A stretch of DNA of 64,000 bases from Acidobacteriota bacterium (GTDB lineage: Bacteria > Acidobacteriota > Vicinamibacteria > Vicinamibacterales > JAKQTR01): the NCBI GenBank assembly GCA_029562975.1, contig JAKQTR010000009.1, forward strand, positions 1-64,000, given 5' to 3'. A program made the translations under genes and the position numbers. The notes under the pieces were generated by a model. The model saw nothing but the letters and a program-made list of their open reading frames with translations, was not told where the DNA came from and did no database searches. This document shows positions 25,573 through 35,480 of this stretch, one piece after another (position 1 is the stretch's first letter; the number at the start of each line of letters is the position of its first letter).

Positions 25573-25746
25573 ATGATTCTGCTGCAGGAGATCATCCACC
25601 AGCTCTACTTCCTGATGTCGGCCGTCGTGGCCGTGCTGCTCGTCGGCCGGCTGTTCCGCCGGAAGACCCGCCCCGGCCTGGCCTACGACATCGTCTACGC
25701 GTACGCCCTCATCCCGTTTGTGCTCCGTGCGCTGCACATCAAGTGA
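25573..25746 (+). CDS. Small single-pass membrane protein in the transporter-hydrolase cluster
   Basis: A 57-residue protein with one long hydrophobic helix (LYFLMSAVVAVLLVGRLF) followed by a basic stretch RRKTRPG and a second weakly hydrophobic segment ending VLRALHIK. A GTG 15 bases upstream could add five residues. No Shine-Dalgarno is visible. I do not recognise the family. Its position between the carrier and the aspartoacylase-like gene, with nine bases to the latter, suggests an accessory subunit of the carrier, in the way that small DctQ-like or stabilising peptides accompany transporters. Confidence 0.6.
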   Translation: MILLQEIIHQLYFLMSAVVAVLLVGRLFRRKTRPGLAYDIVYAYALIPFVLRALHIK

Positions 25747-25755
25747 GGTGACGAG

Positions 25756-26967
25756 GTGAGCCGGGTGCGGGGAGAGCGGCAGGCCGGACCGGCGGCCGAA
25801 CGGGCGGCGCGGGGGCTGCTGGCGAGGCGCCTCGGGCTGCTCGCGGCCGCCATCGCCCTGATGGTCGCCGGATCGAGGGACATCCGCGCGCTGCGCGCGG
25901 ATCGCGAGACCGTCGTCGTGTCCGAGGCCCTGACGAGGCGGGTGCCCCTCAGCACGTACTTCGACGGGATCCGCGGGACCCTCATGGACACGCCCGTCTT
26001 CCTGTTCGACTCGGGCGTGCCGGGCGGGTCCGTGCTCATCCTGGCAGGGACGCACGCCTACGAGCCGGCGAGCCCGGTGATGGCCTACGTCGTGATGGAG
26101 AACATCGCCGTGACGAAGGGCCGGGTGTTCGTGATTCCGCGGGCGAACCCGAGCGCGTCGCGGCTGGGCATGCTCGGGAACGCCTATCCGCCGTTCTTCC
26201 GCGTGAAGACGCCGTGGGGCGAGAAGCGGTACCGGATCGGCGACCGCGAGACCCACCCGCTCGAGCAGTGGCCGGACCCGTTCACGTTCGTGCACTACCC
26301 GTCGAGGCAGAACCTGGCGTACCAGGACAGCCGCAACATGAACCGGACGTTTCCCGGCCGGCCCGACGGCAACCTGACGGAGCGCGCCTCGTACGCGGTC
26401 AGCGAGCTCATCCGCCGCGAGCGGATCGACATGACCATCGACGTCCACGAGGCGTCCATGGGGTACCCCGTCGTCAGCACCTACGTGTGCCACGAGCGCG
26501 CGGAGGACATGTGCATGATGGCGGCGATGGTGCTGTCGGCCGAGCAGTTCCCGATGAAGACGGAGACGTCGCCGAAATCGCTCCGCGGCCTGACGCACCG
26601 CGAGGTCGGCGACTACACGCAGAGCTTCGCCGTGCTCATGGAGACGCCCGAACCGTTCATCGACAAGTTCGTGGGGCCGATGACCGAGGAGCTGATGCTG
26701 ACGGGCCGCGACGAGTTCATGCAGACGGCGGCCGATCGGGGCCTGCTCTACGCGGACTACGACATCAAGACCGGCGCGACGCTCGACTACCGCGTGGGGC
26801 GGCACCTCGCGGGCGCGGCGGAGGTCATCAGGCAGATGGGCGAGTTCCATCCCGAGAAGCGGATCGAGGCCTCCTGGCCGGGCTACGCCGACATCATGAA
26901 GCACGGCGTGGGGTTCTACCTGCACGACCCGGCGAAGGCGGACGCGCGGCGGGTGTTCGTCAACTAG
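25756..26967 (+). CDS. Succinylglutamate desuccinylase/aspartoacylase family protein
   Basis: A 403-residue zinc hydrolase of the M14-related AstE/AspA family. A membrane or signal segment lies at about residues 22-40. The metal motif HxxE is GTHAYEP (His100, Glu103). A further catalytic-site segment, MTIDVHEASMGYPVVS, supplies the third ligand histidine. The family removes acyl groups from N-acylated amino acids. Beside the TRAP-like carrier it could process imported or periplasmic acyl-amino acids. GTG start with GAGG-containing sequence upstream. Confidence 0.8.
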   Translation: MSRVRGERQAGPAAERAARGLLARRLGLLAAAIALMVAGSRDIRALRADRETVVVSEALTRRVPLSTYFDGIRGTLMDTPVFLFDSGVPGGSVLILAGTHAYEPASPVMAYVVMENIAVTKGRVFVIPRANPSASRLGMLGNAYPPFFRVKTPWGEKRYRIGDRETHPLEQWPDPFTFVHYPSRQNLAYQDSRNMNRTFPGRPDGNLTERASYAVSELIRRERIDMTIDVHEASMGYPVVSTYVCHERAEDMCMMAAMVLSAEQFPMKTETSPKSLRGLTHREVGDYTQSFAVLMETPEPFIDKFVGPMTEELMLTGRDEFMQTAADRGLLYADYDIKTGATLDYRVGRHLAGAAEVIRQMGEFHPEKRIEASWPGYADIMKHGVGFYLHDPAKADARRVFVN

Positions 26968-26986
26968 GGCGGGGACAAGGGACCGG

Positions 26987-27028
26987 CCCGCCTTTGCCGA
27001 AGCCAGCCGGTCGGCTCGCGGAGGCGGG
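26987..27028. repeat. REP-like palindromic unit
   Basis: CCCGCCT at 26987-26993 pairs with AGGCGGG at 27022-27028, and an inner AGCC/GGCT pair can extend the hairpin. The sequence resembles short interspersed CCGCC...GGCGG palindromes seen in other GC-rich genomes. It lies between the aspartoacylase-like and C69 genes and could also act as a terminator. Confidence 0.35.
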
Positions 27029-27043
27029 AGCAACGGGTGGAGC

Positions 27044-27071
27044 CGACACCCGGGGTTCGGAATGCGGAACG
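27044..27071. repeat. Tandem heptamer array (CGGGGTT type)
   Basis: Four 7-base units, CGACACC, CGGGGTT, CGGAATG and CGGAACG, end about 40 bases before the C69 peptidase start. They share CGG at the unit start with the array at 37624. Confidence 0.45.
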
Positions 27072-27109
27072 GGGGCCGGGGCTCCAGCGCCGGCGGACAG
27101 GAGACAGTC

Positions 27110-28705
27110 ATGAACACGCGCTCGCGGGTGACGGCGTGGCTGATGACGGCGATCGTCGTGCTGCAGTGGGGGCCGGCGCTCGACGCGTGCACGATCCTGG
27201 GCGTGGGCAGGAAGGCCACCGCCGACGGATCCACCTTCGTGGCGCACAACGACGACTCGAGCGTGGCCGACTACCCTTTGCGCATCGTGCCGGCCGCCGA
27301 CTGGCCCGAGGGCGCGAAGCGCAAGATCGTCGCCAACGGCCATACGCGCGAGGGCGGCAACGTGCTCGGGGAGATCCCGCAGGTGCCCCACACGTACCGG
27401 TACTTCATGTCGCGCTACTCCTTCATGAACGAGAAGGGCGTGGCCATCACCGAGTCCACCTTCGGCATCGACACGAGCACGGACTACGGCAAGAAGCTCC
27501 GCGACGTGATGTACACGAAGGGCGACGGCCTCATCGATTGCTGGATGGCGCAGGACGTCGCCCTCGAGCGCGCCGCCACCGCCCGCGAGGCGGTGCGGAT
27601 CATGGGCGATCTCGTCAACGAGTTCGGCTTCCTCACCGAGACCGGCGGCGGCGGCGAGGTGATGACCGTCACGGACGGCAGCGAGCTGTGGGTCGCCGAG
27701 TTCTACGGCCGGGACATCTGGGCGGCCGTGCGCGTCCCTGACGACCACCTGTTCGTCGGCGCGAACCGCGCCCGCATCGGCGAGATCGACCTCGCCGACA
27801 CGGCCAACGTGATGGCGTCTCCGAAGCTCGTGTCCTTCGCCGTGGAGCAGGGGTGGTTCGATCCGAAGGCCGGCAAGCCGTTCGTCGTGAACAAGACCTA
27901 CGCGCCCGACAACGGGATCGGCCTGACGCGGCGCGAGTGGCGCGTCATCGACCTGGTCGCGCCCTCCCTGAAGCTGTCCGCCAGCCTCGAGGACTACCCG
28001 TTCTCCGTGAAGCCCGAGCGGCTGCTCACCATCGAGGACCTGCGGGCGATCCAGTCCGACTACTACGAGGGGACGCCGTACGACCTGACGAAGGGCCCGG
28101 CGGCCGGCCCGTGGGGCAACCCGATCCGCTACGGCAATCGGGGCGCGAAGGGGGCCTTCGAGCGCGCCATCAACACGATGCGCACCTACTACCTCCACAT
28201 CGGCCAGGTGAACGCCTCGCTTCCCGAGCCCTTCCGCGGCACGAGCTGGTTCGGCTACGGCGCGCCCGACACCTCCTACCTGACGCCGCTCTGGCCGGCG
28301 ATGAACGAGCTGCCGGCGCATCTGGGCCGGGGCGACCGCTACGGCCCCTTCGATCGCGAGTCGGGCTTCTGGACGAATATCTACGTGCAGCAGATGGCGG
28401 AGCTGCACTACAACGAGGCCATCAAGCACGTGCGGGCGGCCCGCGAGCCGCGGCTGAGCATGCTCTACGCCCTCACCCCGCGGGTGCTCGAGGCCGCGGC
28501 GCAGATGTACGCGAAGGACCCGAAGGGCGCCATCAACCTGATCACGCAGTACGGTTGCGCCAACGCCGTCGCCTGGCAGCAGGACTGGCTCAGGCTGGGC
28601 GACACGCTGCTCGGCAAGTACGCCATGGGCATGGTGGACGGGCACCCGACCGGCTATCCGCAGTGGTGGAACGAAGTGATCGGCTACAAGCCCCTGGTGC
28701 GGTAG
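27110..28705 (+). CDS. C69 family dipeptidase (exported)
   Basis: A 531-residue N-terminal nucleophile hydrolase. A signal peptide (about residues 1-26) is followed at once by ACTILGVGRKATADGS, so cleavage would expose Cys27 as the catalytic N-terminal nucleophile, as in PepD-type C69 peptidases. Further family segments are FVAHNDDSSVADYPLR, GVAITESTFG and FVGANRARIGE. The C-terminal half is the usual helical part with QQMAELHYNEAIKHV. It hydrolyses dipeptides, probably in the periplasm. RBS GGAG precedes the ATG by seven bases. It ends the uptake and hydrolysis cluster. Confidence 0.9.
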   Translation: MNTRSRVTAWLMTAIVVLQWGPALDACTILGVGRKATADGSTFVAHNDDSSVADYPLRIVPAADWPEGAKRKIVANGHTREGGNVLGEIPQVPHTYRYFMSRYSFMNEKGVAITESTFGIDTSTDYGKKLRDVMYTKGDGLIDCWMAQDVALERAATAREAVRIMGDLVNEFGFLTETGGGGEVMTVTDGSELWVAEFYGRDIWAAVRVPDDHLFVGANRARIGEIDLADTANVMASPKLVSFAVEQGWFDPKAGKPFVVNKTYAPDNGIGLTRREWRVIDLVAPSLKLSASLEDYPFSVKPERLLTIEDLRAIQSDYYEGTPYDLTKGPAAGPWGNPIRYGNRGAKGAFERAINTMRTYYLHIGQVNASLPEPFRGTSWFGYGAPDTSYLTPLWPAMNELPAHLGRGDRYGPFDRESGFWTNIYVQQMAELHYNEAIKHVRAAREPRLSMLYALTPRVLEAAAQMYAKDPKGAINLITQYGCANAVAWQQDWLRLGDTLLGKYAMGMVDGHPTGYPQWWNEVIGYKPLVR

Positions 28706-28808
28706 CGCCACCCGCGCCGCGCCGGGTCGCGCGGCGGGCCTTCCGGCGGCGGCCGCAGCGAAGGCCCCGCGGCCGGATTCCGGGCCCCCGATGGAGAGGC
28801 ACAGGCGC

Positions 28809-29885
28809 ATGGAGAACGCACTGACCGTCGTCGTCGTCGGATGCGGCAACATGGGCTCCGAGCACGCCCGCGCGTACCGCGCCGACCCGGGCTTCAACCT
28901 GGTTGGGCTCGTGGACCGCGTCCCGGAGGTGCGCCGGCGACTGGCCGCCGACCTCGGCGCCGTCCCGGAGTACGACGATCTCGGCACGGCGCTCGCCGGC
29001 GCAGCGCCGGACTGCGTCGCGATCTGCACGTATCCCGATACGCACGCCGCGCTGACGCTGCAGGCCTTCGAGGCCGGCTGCCACGTCTTCGTCGAGAAGC
29101 CCATCGCCGCCACGGTGGCCGAGGCCGAAGCCGTGGTGGGCGCGGCGAGGCGGACCGGGCGCAAGCTCGTCGTCGGGTACATCCTGCGGCACCACCCGTC
29201 CTGGCTGAAGTTCATCGAGCTGGCCCGCACGCTCGGCAAGCCGCTCGTCATGCGCATGAACCTCAACCAGCAGAGCGCCGGGTCCGCGTGGGCCACGCAC
29301 AAGAGCCTCATGCAGTCGATGTCGCCCATCGTCGATTGCGGCGTGCACTACGTGGACGTGATGTGCCAGATGACCGGCTCCACGCCCGTGCGGGTGAGCG
29401 CGATCGGCGCGCGGCTCACCGAGGACATCCCGCCCGGCATGTACAGTTACGGCCAGCTGCAGGTCGTGTTCGCGGACGGCTCCGTCGGCTGGTACGAAGC
29501 CGGCTGGGGCCCGATGATGAGCGAGACCGCCTTCTTCGTGAAAGACGTGGTCGGGCCCCTGGGCTCGGTCAGCATCACGTCGGCGCCCGGGAGCGGCGGG
29601 AAGGCGTCGGCGGACACGAGCTCGCACACGAAGGCGGAGTCGCTCCTGCTGCACCACGCGGGCCTCGACCGGCACGGAGCGTTCGAGCGGAAGGACGAGA
29701 TCGTCGAACTGGCGGACGAGCCGGATCACCTGGAGTTGTGCGCGCGCGAGCAGCGCTACTTCCGCCGCGCCATCATCGACGACCTGGACCTTGCGCCGCA
29801 CCTGGCCGACGCCGTCAACAGCCTGCGGATTGTCCTGGCCGCGGACGAGTCGGTGAGGACGGGGCGCACGGTCGAGCTGCGCTAG
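28809..29885 (+). CDS. Cytoplasmic Gfo/Idh/MocA family oxidoreductase
   Basis: A 358-residue dehydrogenase without a leader peptide. The Rossmann motif is VVVVGCGNMGSEHARAY (about residues 6-22). The catalytic-site motif FVEKPIAATV lies near residue 98, and SPIVDCGVHYVDVMCQMTG supplies the conserved D-x-x-x-H helix. Substrate is unknown, possibly a sugar or inositol. A second ATG at 28791 is possible, but GGAGAGG at 28793 favours 28809. A small perfect palindrome follows the stop, and the SGNH gene starts 46 bases later. Confidence 0.88.
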   Translation: MENALTVVVVGCGNMGSEHARAYRADPGFNLVGLVDRVPEVRRRLAADLGAVPEYDDLGTALAGAAPDCVAICTYPDTHAALTLQAFEAGCHVFVEKPIAATVAEAEAVVGAARRTGRKLVVGYILRHHPSWLKFIELARTLGKPLVMRMNLNQQSAGSAWATHKSLMQSMSPIVDCGVHYVDVMCQMTGSTPVRVSAIGARLTEDIPPGMYSYGQLQVVFADGSVGWYEAGWGPMMSETAFFVKDVVGPLGSVSITSAPGSGGKASADTSSHTKAESLLLHHAGLDRHGAFERKDEIVELADEPDHLELCAREQRYFRRAIIDDLDLAPHLADAVNSLRIVLAADESVRTGRTVELR

Positions 29886-29930
29886 CGCGGCTGCCGTCCG
29901 CCGGACGGCGGCCAGGCAGGGAGGAACACC

Positions 29931-30731
29931 GTGAGAACGAGACTGCTCGCCGCGGCCGCCGTGTTGACGGCCGCCACCGCCGGTGCGCAGGCGCTGCCTC
30001 CTGCCGCCCCGCAGGGCCCGCCCGCGCTGCCCTCGTGCGCGGAGCTGGCCGCGGCCGTCCAGGCGGCTGCGCGCAACGACGCGCGGTTGCAGGACTGGGC
30101 CGCACTCGGCCGCTACCGCGAGGCCAACCGGCTGCTGGCCCCGCCCGCCGCAGGCGAAGCCCGCGTCGTCTTCATGGGCGACTCGATTACGGACTCGTGG
30201 CCGCAGCCGAGGTTCGGCGCCTTCTTTCCGGGCAAGCCCTACCTCGGCCGGGGCATCAGCGGCCAGACGACGCCGCAGATGCTCATCCGGTTCAGGCCCG
30301 ATGTGATCGACCTTCAGGCAAAGGTCGTGGTCGTCCTGGCCGGCACGAACGACATCGCCGGCAACACCGGGCCGATGACCGACGAGCAGATCGCCGGCAA
30401 CCTCGCTTCGATGGCGGAGCTGGCCCGCGCGCACGGCATCCGCGTCGTCTTCTCGAGCATCCTGCCCACGAGCGACTACCACGCCCGGCCGGGAGAGGTT
30501 CCGCAGACGACGAGGCGGCCGATGGCGCGCATCACCGCGCTGAACGCGTGGATGAAGGACTACGCGGCCAGGAACGGCCACGTCTACCTGGACTACTTCT
30601 CCGCGATGATCGATGAGCGGGGCCTCCTGCGGGCGGAACTCAGCGAAGACGACTTGCACCCGAACGCGGAAGGCTACGCCGTCATGGCGCCGCTCGCGGA
30701 GGCAGCCATCCAGGCGGCGCTCACGCGTTAG
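29931..30731 (+). CDS. Exported SGNH/GDSL-type esterase
   Basis: A 266-residue lipase/esterase-like hydrolase with a signal peptide (about residues 1-20). Block I is FMGDSITDSW with catalytic Ser85. Block II is LGRGISGQTT with the oxyanion glycine. Block III is LAGTNDIAGN with Asn140. Block V is EDDLHPNAEGY, which supplies the catalytic Asp and His. The family deacetylates or de-esterifies carbohydrates and lipids. GTG start with GGAGG about nine bases upstream. A likely substrate is an acylated glycan, given the neighbourhood, but this is inference. Confidence 0.9.
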   Translation: MRTRLLAAAAVLTAATAGAQALPPAAPQGPPALPSCAELAAAVQAAARNDARLQDWAALGRYREANRLLAPPAAGEARVVFMGDSITDSWPQPRFGAFFPGKPYLGRGISGQTTPQMLIRFRPDVIDLQAKVVVVLAGTNDIAGNTGPMTDEQIAGNLASMAELARAHGIRVVFSSILPTSDYHARPGEVPQTTRRPMARITALNAWMKDYAARNGHVYLDYFSAMIDERGLLRAELSEDDLHPNAEGYAVMAPLAEAAIQAALTR

Positions 30732-30745
30732 CCGAAGAACCCGAA

Positions 30746-30820
30746 GGGGTCGGGACGGATTTCGCGAGGCGACAAAACCGTCTTACATTCTTGGTCGTTT
30801 GCGGAATTCGTCCCGACCCC
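30746..30820. repeat. Inverted-repeat element (GGGGTCGGGACG family)
   Basis: Arms at 30746-30765 and 30801-30820 match over 20 positions with only two differences, both G-U compatible in RNA. The central 35 bases are AT-richer than the genome. The first twelve bases, GGGGTCGGGACG, resemble the GGGGTCAGGTCC end of the element at 61200-61336. It sits 14 bases before the helicase start. It is probably a small non-autonomous mobile element or REP-like hairpin, and could also terminate SGNH transcription. Confidence 0.6.
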
Positions 30821-30821
30821 G

Positions 30822-30827
30822 TACGCT
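30822..30827 (+). promoter_or_regulatory. -10-like TACGCT before the helicase (leaderless spacing)
   Basis: TACGCT is followed by exactly six bases and then the helicase ATG. It directly adjoins the inverted-repeat element. No Shine-Dalgarno is present. Confidence 0.35.
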
Positions 30828-30833
30828 GGGCGG

Positions 30834-33398
30834 ATGGCGGTGCTGCTCGGCGACTACTTCCCGGCCGATCCCGACGCGCCCTCTGACGCGCTGCTCGAGT
30901 GCTTCCTCGACTACGTCGCCGACAAGGGCCTCACGCTCTACCCGGCCCAGGAGGAGGCCATTCTCGAGCTGCTCGAGGAAAAGAACGTCATCTTGAACAC
31001 CCCCACCGGGTCCGGCAAGTCCCTGGTGGCCTCGGCCATGCTCTTCGCCTCCCTGGCGCGCGGCCAGCGCGCCGTCTACACGTGCCCCATCAAGGCGCTG
31101 GTGAACGAGAAGTGGATGGCGCTCTGCCGCGACTTCGGGCCCGACGAGGTGGGGCTGTCCACGGGCGACGCGTCGGTCAACCGCGACGCGCCGATCCTGT
31201 GCTGCACCGCCGAGGTCCTCGGCAACATCGCGCTCCGCGAGGGGGAGAACGCGGCGATCGACAACGTGGTGATGGACGAGTTCCACTGGTACGCCGACCG
31301 CGACCGCGGCGTGGCGTGGCAGACGCCGCTCCTGACCCTGCCGCACACGCGGTTCCTCCTGATGTCGGCCACCCTGGGCGACACGCGGTTCTTCGAGCGG
31401 GCGCTGACGGCTCTCAATGGGCGCCCCACCGCGAGCGTGACGTCGGACCTGCGCCCGGTGCCCCTCGACTACGCGTACGCCGAGATCCCGCTCGCCCGCA
31501 CCCTCGAGAAGCTGGCGGAGGAGGCCAGGACGCCGGCCTACGTCGTGCACTTCACGCAGGCGGATGCGGCGTCGAGCGCGCAGGACTTCACGAGCCTGAA
31601 GATCTGCACGCGGGAGGAGAAGGCCGCCCTGGCCGCGGCGGTGTCGGGCTTCGAGTTCACGAGCCCCTACGGGTCGGAGATCCGCAAGTGGCTGCGCCAC
31701 GGCATCGGCCTGCACCACGCCGGGCTGCTGCCCAAGTACCGCGTGCTCGTGGAGCAGCTCGCGCAGCAGGGCCTGCTCAAGATCATCTGCGGGACCGACA
31801 CCCTGGGCGTCGGCATCAACGTGCCGATCCGCACCGTCGTCTTCACGCGGCTGTGCAAGTTCGACGGGCGGAAGACCGCGATCCTCAGCGCCCGCGACTT
31901 CCACCAGATCGCGGGGCGGGCCGGCCGCAAGGGCTTCGACGAGCGGGGCCACGTCGTCGTGCAGGCCCCCGAGCACGTCATCGAGAACATCAAGCTCAGC
32001 GAGAAGGCGGCGCGCGAGGGCAAGCGGGTCACGAAGCGGAAGCCGCCGGAGCACAACTTCGTCAACTGGGACCTGAACACGTTCACGCGCCTCATCGGCG
32101 CGCAGCCCGAGCAGCTGGTGTCGCGGTTCCAGGTGTCCCACGGCATGCTGCTGAACGTCCTCAGCCGCCGCGGCGACGGCTGCCGCGCGATGCAGCGCCT
32201 GATCCGCGACTGCCACGAGCCGGACGCCGCCAAGAAGGCGCACCGCAGGCGCGCGTGGCAGCTCTTCCGCGCTCTGGTGGAGCGGAGGATCGTCGAGATC
32301 GTGCCCCGGACCGAGGACGGATCGACGCTGCGGGTGAACGTCGAGCTGCAGGACGACTTCTCGATGGACCAGACGCTCTCGCTCTACCTGCTCGAGACGA
32401 TCCCGCTGCTCGACGCGGCCTCGCCGACCTACGCCCTCGACGTGCTGACGCTGGTCGAGTCGATCCTCGAGAATCCCGAGATCATCCTGCGGCGCCAGCT
32501 CGACAGGATCAAGGACCGCGCCGTGGCGCAGATGAAGGCCGACGGCATGGAGTACGAGCAGCGGATGGAGGAGCTGGAGAAGCTCGAGTACCCGAAGCCG
32601 CTCGCCGACTTCATCGACGCGACCTTCAGCGCCTTCGCCGACCGCCATCCGTGGGTGGGCGGCGAGGACATCCGCCCCAAGTCCATCGCGCGCGAGATGT
32701 TCGAGCAGTACCGCTCCTTCGCCGAGTACGTCTACGACTACGAGCTGCAGCGGTCCGAGGGGCTGCTCCTGCGCCACCTCAACAGCGTCTACAAGGTGCT
32801 CAGCCAGACCGTGCCCGACGGCGCGAAGTCGGACGAGGTGCGGGACATGGAGGCGTACCTGCGGCTGCTGCTCTCGGCGGTGGACTCCAGCCTGGCCGAC
32901 GAGTGGGAACGCATGCGCGATCCGGACTACCAGCCGCACGGCGCCGGAGCCCGGCCCGGCCCGGACGTCAAGCCGCCCGGGCCCGCCGCGGCCCGCGAGG
33001 GCGTCACGCGCGATCGGAAGGCCTTCCTGGCGGCCGTGCGCGCGCGCCTCTTCACGTTCCTCCGCGCGTGGTGGGTCGGCGACCACGCCGGCGCGCTGGC
33101 GGCGCTCGATGGGACCGGCGACGGCGGCGGCGGCGAGTGGACCGCGGACCGCCTCGAGGCGGCCAGGGCCGGCTATCGCGCCGAGCACGGCCCGCTCCGC
33201 TTCGATCCGGAGGCGCGGAACCTGCGGCACACCCACGTGTCCGACGCGCCGGAGGGCGAGGCGCTCCGGGTCGAGCAGATGCTCGTCGATCCCGACATGC
33301 ACAACGACTGGGTGGCGGAGTTCCGCGTCGACGTGGCCGCGTCGCGGGAAGCGGGGCGGCCCGTGCTCGCCCTCGTCCGCCTGGGCAGCCTCGCGTAG
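30834..33398 (+). CDS. DEAD/DEAH-box helicase of the Ski2-like DUF3516 family
   Basis: An 854-residue superfamily 2 RNA helicase. Motif I is TPTGSGKS (56-63), motif II is the DEFHW variant, motif III is LMSATLGDT, motif V is [16 protein letters not shown] and motif VI is [12 protein letters not shown]. The C-terminal half matches DUF3516, found in a bacterial Ski2/Mtr4-like subfamily. The likely job is RNA unwinding in turnover or ribosome-related processing. No exonuclease gene is adjacent. The ATG lacks a Shine-Dalgarno and lies six bases after a -10-like hexamer. Length is normal for the family. Confidence 0.9.
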   Translation: MAVLLGDYFPADPDAPSDALLECFLDYVADKGLTLYPAQEEAILELLEEKNVILNTPTGSGKSLVASAMLFASLARGQRAVYTCPIKALVNEKWMALCRDFGPDEVGLSTGDASVNRDAPILCCTAEVLGNIALREGENAAIDNVVMDEFHWYADRDRGVAWQTPLLTLPHTRFLLMSATLGDTRFFERALTALNGRPTASVTSDLRPVPLDYAYAEIPLARTLEKLAEEARTPAYVVHFTQADAASSAQDFTSLKICTREEKAALAAAVSGFEFTSPYGSEIRKWLRHGIGLHHAGLLPKYRVLVEQLAQQGLLKIICGTDTLGVGINVPIRTVVFTRLCKFDGRKTAILSARDFHQIAGRAGRKGFDERGHVVVQAPEHVIENIKLSEKAAREGKRVTKRKPPEHNFVNWDLNTFTRLIGAQPEQLVSRFQVSHGMLLNVLSRRGDGCRAMQRLIRDCHEPDAAKKAHRRRAWQLFRALVERRIVEIVPRTEDGSTLRVNVELQDDFSMDQTLSLYLLETIPLLDAASPTYALDVLTLVESILENPEIILRRQLDRIKDRAVAQMKADGMEYEQRMEELEKLEYPKPLADFIDATFSAFADRHPWVGGEDIRPKSIAREMFEQYRSFAEYVYDYELQRSEGLLLRHLNSVYKVLSQTVPDGAKSDEVRDMEAYLRLLLSAVDSSLADEWERMRDPDYQPHGAGARPGPDVKPPGPAAAREGVTRDRKAFLAAVRARLFTFLRAWWVGDHAGALAALDGTGDGGGGEWTADRLEAARAGYRAEHGPLRFDPEARNLRHTHVSDAPEGEALRVEQMLVDPDMHNDWVAEFRVDVAASREAGRPVLALVRLGSLA

Positions 33399-33405
33399 CC
33401 CGGAG

Positions 33406-33442
33406 GCGCCGCGCCGGCCGGCCGTCCGAGCCGGCGCGGCGC
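33406..33442 (+). terminator. Strong GC hairpin after the helicase gene
   Basis: A perfect 13-bp stem (33406-33418 with 33430-33442) around an 11-base loop lies seven bases after the helicase stop and before the next -10 element. It has no T-tract. Confidence 0.5.
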
Positions 33443-33450
33443 GGGCGGGG

Positions 33451-33456
33451 TAAGAT
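33451..33456 (+). promoter_or_regulatory. -10-like TAAGAT at leaderless spacing
   Basis: TAAGAT is followed by six bases and the ATG at 33463. Its spacing matches the helicase promoter candidate, and no Shine-Dalgarno is present. Confidence 0.45.
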
Positions 33457-33462
33457 GTCCGG

Positions 33463-35475
33463 ATGTTCCCGGCTCCGCTGCGCATCTTCCTCGCGTCGTT
33501 CCTCGTGCTGTTCCTCGAGGTCGCGCTGATCCGCTGGCTGCCGGCCCAGATCCGCCTGCTCTCCTACTTCTCGAACTTCATCCTGCTGGCAGCCTTCCTC
33601 GGGATCGGCATCGGCTCGCTTCTCGGTCGCGCGGCGCGCTCGCTGTTCGCCTGGTATCCGGCGCTCCAGCTGCTCCTCGTCGCCGTCGTCTACTTCTTCC
33701 GCCTGGAGGTGCGGATCAACGCCCCCGGCAGCATCTACTTCACCAGCGGCACGAGCGACCCGGTCACCGCCGTCGAGACGACGCTGCTGCTGCCCGTGAT
33801 CTTCGTCGCCGTGGCGGCGTTGTTCGCGGCGCTGGCCCAGCGCATGGCCGCCGAGATGACGGCGCTCCCGCCGCTGCGCGCCTACACGCTCAACCTGGCC
33901 GGCAGCCTGGCCGGGACGGCGGCCTTCGCCCTGATGTCATGGCTCGAGGCGCCGCCGAGCGCCTGGTTCATCGCGTCCCTCGCCGCCGCCGTCCCGTTCC
34001 TGCGGGCCCGCCGCTGGACCACCGCCTCGCTCGCGGCGGTCCTGTGCCTGGTGACGGGCGCCGGCCTGGTCTACGACATGCAGCGCGGCAGCCTGTGGTC
34101 CCCCTACTACAAGATCACCCTGAAGCGCGCGGGCCCCGAGACGGTCGTGGAGGTGAACAACATCTGGCACCAGTCCATGGCCAGGGTGAACGCCAAGGAG
34201 TATTTCTACCAGTGGCCCTACATGGCCTTCGGCGACACCTTCCATGACGCGCTCATCCTGGGCGCAGGCACGGGCACCGACGTGGCGGCCGCGCTGGCGC
34301 ACGGCGTGGCCAGCGTGGACGCCGTCGAGATCGATCCGGCCATCCTCCGGCTCGGGCGGCAGGGCCACCCCGACCGGCCCTACGCCGACCCGCGCGTGCA
34401 CGCGGTCGCCGACGACGCCCGGCACTACCTTCGGACGACGGCGAAGAAGTACGACCTGGTGGTGTTCGCGCTGATCGACTCGCTGACGCTGCAGTCGGCC
34501 TTCTCGGGCGTGCGCCTCGAGAGCTACATGTTCACCGAGGAGTCCTTCCGCGCCGTGCGGGACGTCCTCGCTCCAGACGGGGTGCTCGTCGTCTACAACT
34601 ACTTCCGCGAGCCCTGGCTCGTGGATCGCCTGGCGAATACGGCCGCCGCCGCCTTCGGCATGGAGCCCATGGTGCACGTGCACCCGGCGAAGGATCAGCT
34701 CGGCGTCATCGTCGTGGGGCCGCGGCTCAGGACGCTGGCGCGCTACCCCGACCCGCCGTCCGAGGTGACCGCGTTCAACCAGGGATCGCCGCTCGCGCCC
34801 CCCGTGAGGCACGAGCGCGACCGGGCGGTGGCGCCGGCCACCGACGACTGGCCCTTCCTCTACATGCGCCGCCCGCACCTGCCGTCGCACTACACGAGCG
34901 CGCTCGCCGTGGTGCTGCTCGTGTCGGCCGTCGCGGTCTTCGGCGTCGTGCGCGGCGCGGCGCGGAAGTGGTCCTGGGAGTTCTTCTTCCTCGGCGCGGG
35001 CTTCATGCTGCTGGAGTCGAAGTCGATCATCCAGTTCGCCCTGCTGTGGGGATCGACCTGGGTGGTGGCCTCCCTGATCATCTCGTCGGTGCTGGTCATG
35101 GCGCTGCTCGCGAACTGGGTCGTGGCCCGCGTCGAGATCAGGCGGCCGTGGCTGGTCGGCGCGGTGCTCGGCGCGCTGCTGGCGCTGAACTACCTCGTGC
35201 CGGTCGGGGCCGTCGGGTTCGAGAGCCGCGCCCTGGAGTCGCTCGTCTACAGCGTGATGGTCTTCAGCCCCATCTTCTGCGCCGGGCTGCTGTTCGGCTC
35301 CAGCATCAAGCGCTCGGGCGACGTGACGATCGACTACGGCGCGAACCTGCTGGGGGCGATGGTGGGCGGCGTGGCCGAGTACCTGTCGCTCGTGACGGGC
35401 TTCCAGTTCCTGCTGATCCTCGCCGCCGCCTTCTACCTGGCCGCTCTCGCCACGCGCAAGCCGATGACGGCGTAG
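33463..35475 (+). CDS. Polytopic membrane protein with embedded spermidine synthase-like domain
   Basis: A 670-residue protein. Residues about 5-205 form six or seven membrane helices. Residues about 215-435 are a class I methyltransferase/spermidine synthase-like fold with [20 protein letters not shown] and [15 protein letters not shown]. The C-terminal 200 residues add about six more helices ([20 protein letters not shown]). Such fusions are widespread in bacteria, and their true substrate is largely unknown. A putrescine aminopropyltransferase role is not assured, because the polyamine-binding residues cannot be confirmed by eye. Confidence 0.8.
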   Translation: MFPAPLRIFLASFLVLFLEVALIRWLPAQIRLLSYFSNFILLAAFLGIGIGSLLGRAARSLFAWYPALQLLLVAVVYFFRLEVRINAPGSIYFTSGTSDPVTAVETTLLLPVIFVAVAALFAALAQRMAAEMTALPPLRAYTLNLAGSLAGTAAFALMSWLEAPPSAWFIASLAAAVPFLRARRWTTASLAAVLCLVTGAGLVYDMQRGSLWSPYYKITLKRAGPETVVEVNNIWHQSMARVNAKEYFYQWPYMAFGDTFHDALILGAGTGTDVAAALAHGVASVDAVEIDPAILRLGRQGHPDRPYADPRVHAVADDARHYLRTTAKKYDLVVFALIDSLTLQSAFSGVRLESYMFTEESFRAVRDVLAPDGVLVVYNYFREPWLVDRLANTAAAAFGMEPMVHVHPAKDQLGVIVVGPRLRTLARYPDPPSEVTAFNQGSPLAPPVRHERDRAVAPATDDWPFLYMRRPHLPSHYTSALAVVLLVSAVAVFGVVRGAARKWSWEFFFLGAGFMLLESKSIIQFALLWGSTWVVASLIISSVLVMALLANWVVARVEIRRPWLVGAVLGALLALNYLVPVGAVGFESRALESLVYSVMVFSPIFCAGLLFGSSIKRSGDVTIDYGANLLGAMVGGVAEYLSLVTGFQFLLILAAAFYLAALATRKPMTA

Positions 35476-35480
35476 CCGCC

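Noticed and set aside
28774-28787. Additional heptamer array (CGGATTC, CGGGCCC)
   Set aside because: Only two units are present, so chance cannot be excluded.
30783-33485. 900-codon minus-strand frame opposite the helicase
   Set aside because: It is an antisense shadow. The plus strand has all helicase motifs; the minus frame has Arg/Leu/His-rich low complexity.
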